Assembly: GCA_003152145.1 (NCBI GenBank)
Contig: PLZL01000091.1
Span: 1,686-7,572, forward strand
Direction: 5' to 3'
From: Limisphaerales bacterium
Lineage (GTDB): Bacteria; Verrucomicrobiota; Verrucomicrobiae; Limisphaerales; UBA11358
Length of the DNA stretch: 5,887 nucleotides
Shown here piece after piece: positions 5,335 through 5,887 of the stretch; the first letter of the stretch is position 1; the number at the start of each line of letters is the position of its first letter. The notes under the pieces were generated by a model. That model did not search any database. It had not been told where the DNA came from and was given only the letters and a program-made list of their open reading frames with translations. The position numbers and the translations under genes are program-made.

Positions 5335-5622
5335 CTACTTCTTCTTCTCGGGCACGGCCTTGTCAGCCTTCACTTCCACATCCTTCGCGACCATTTGATA
5401 TTGGACCGTCACCTTGTCGCCGACTTTGACCTTTCCCGCCGTGGCCTTGTCGCAGGCAAGTTGCCATTTTTCTTCGCCCTTCTGGACGACGATGCAGCTG
5501 TCGTTGACTTCCAGCACCGGGCCGGTGACTTGATAGGTTTTGGCCTCCGCAGCGGTAAGCTGCGTGGCAGCGAGTGAAAGGCCGCAAACGGCCAGGGCGA
5601 GATAAATAGAGAGCTTTTTCAT
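5335..5622 (-). CDS. Small exported protein of unknown function
   Basis: A 95-aa protein starting at ATG 5622. Residues 1-27 form a signal peptide (KK, a hydrophobic core IYLALAVCGLSLA, then TAAEA with a likely cut after A25 or A27), so it should act in the periplasm or outside. The mature part has short beta-type segments (YQVTGPVLEVNDSCIVVQKG, EKWQLACDKA, KVKVGDKVTVQYQMVAKDVEV), resembling a small OB-like or beta-barrel module, and ends in a Lys-rich tail (PEKKK). Two cysteines (C43, C57) in the mature part could form a disulfide. The pattern recalls lineage-specific hypothetical secreted proteins; I know no function. The frame stays open upstream to 5865, but the signal peptide marks 5622 as the start. 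No strong ribosome-binding site is seen (GGAAGAA lies 16 bases away). A candidate promoter lies about 30 bases upstream. Confidence 0.82.
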   Translation of the reverse strand: MKKLSIYLALAVCGLSLAATQLTAAEAKTYQVTGPVLEVNDSCIVVQKGEEKWQLACDKATAGKVKVGDKVTVQYQMVAKDVEVKADKAVPEKKK

Positions 5623-5653
5623 AGGTTGGTTTGGTTTCTTCCGGGACAATTTG

Positions 5654-5681
5654 AATCTATCACGCCGCCACGCCAATGCAA
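5654..5681 (-). promoter_or_regulatory. Candidate promoter of the small exported protein gene
   Basis: Reading the minus strand, TTGCAT (5681-5676) and TAGATT (5659-5654) are separated by 16 bases. The -10 box carries an extended TGA prefix (TGATAGATT). The implied start site near 5647 leaves a leader of about 25 bases before the ATG at 5622. The hexamers match consensus at three and four of six positions, so the call rests on spacing, the TGn extension and position. Confidence 0.35.
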
Positions 5682-5701
5682 TCCAAAAGATGATTTGACT
5701 T

Positions 5702-5727
5702 GCGGTCAACTTGGCGGTCTTGACCGC
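5702..5727. repeat. Inverted repeat, 8-base arms and 10-base loop
   Basis: GCGGTCAA (5702-5709) and TTGACCGC (5720-5727) are exact reverse complements around CTTGGCGGTC. On the plus strand TTTCATTT follows, so a weak terminator for plus-strand transcription is possible. It also lies just upstream of the candidate promoter of the exported protein gene and could be an operator for it. The 206 bases from 5682 to the window end hold no other structure I can support, and no convincing gene. Confidence 0.4.
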
Positions 5728-5887
5728 TTTCATTTCGAACGCGGCCACCGGAGTGACCGGACTCATCTTTCCGAGCCACCCAGAGAGTTGGTCTAAGCCG
5801 GAACGATGTGATTGAAAAAGAGGGACCGATGGGGAATTGATTGGTGGTAGATGAGAACAACACAATCGTCGGGCACTGACCCGGTTC

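Noticed and set aside
5335..5865. A 176-aa version of the secreted protein starting at 5865
   Set aside because: The internal start at 5622 begins with a textbook signal peptide, and a candidate promoter lies inside the extra region, so the upstream 81 codons are probably untranslated.

Overview
The window looks like chromosomal DNA from a moderately GC-rich environmental bacterium. Verrucomicrobiota (Limisphaerales/Pedosphaera-like) is my best guess. It rests on the general look of several proteins (the KaiC type, the small two-helix membrane protein and the lineage-flavoured small secreted protein) and on weak Shine-Dalgarno sites at several starts. It is a recollection-based inference, not a proof.

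Left part (1-2735, minus strand): a compact three-gene run transcribed right to left. First comes a truncated histidine-kinase-like protein whose phosphoacceptor His is replaced by Gln and which has no ATPase domain. It is joined by a 4-base ATGA overlap to a full soluble HisKA_3/HATPase kinase. After 48 bases comes a KaiC-type RecA/DnaB-superfamily ATPase, cut by the left window edge at the start of its second domain. Both kinase-like proteins begin with a domain resembling the RsbU N-terminal domain, which SCOP places in one superfamily with the KaiA C-terminal domain that contacts KaiC in cyanobacteria. The natural hypothesis is a KaiC signalling module in which kinases carry their own KaiA/RsbU-like docking domain. 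No KaiB or response regulator lies in the window.

Middle (2736-4868, plus strand): a divergent intergenic region with a 20-base inverted-repeat element, then a DUF4070-type B12-binding-domain radical SAM enzyme (492 aa). A second, perfect copy of the element (TATGGGGTGAATACCCCATA) follows, and then a 144-aa protein with two membrane helices. The second copy is centred at -41.5 relative to a start site inferred from a TGTAAT -10 box, the usual position of a class II activator. The two genes may therefore share a regulator.

Right part (4868-5887): a decayed C-terminal gene fragment with a one-base frameshift (possibly AsmA-like), a gene-poor stretch with an 18-base perfect palindrome, a 95-aa exported protein on the minus strand with a candidate promoter, and a final stretch with an 8+8 inverted repeat and no convincing gene.
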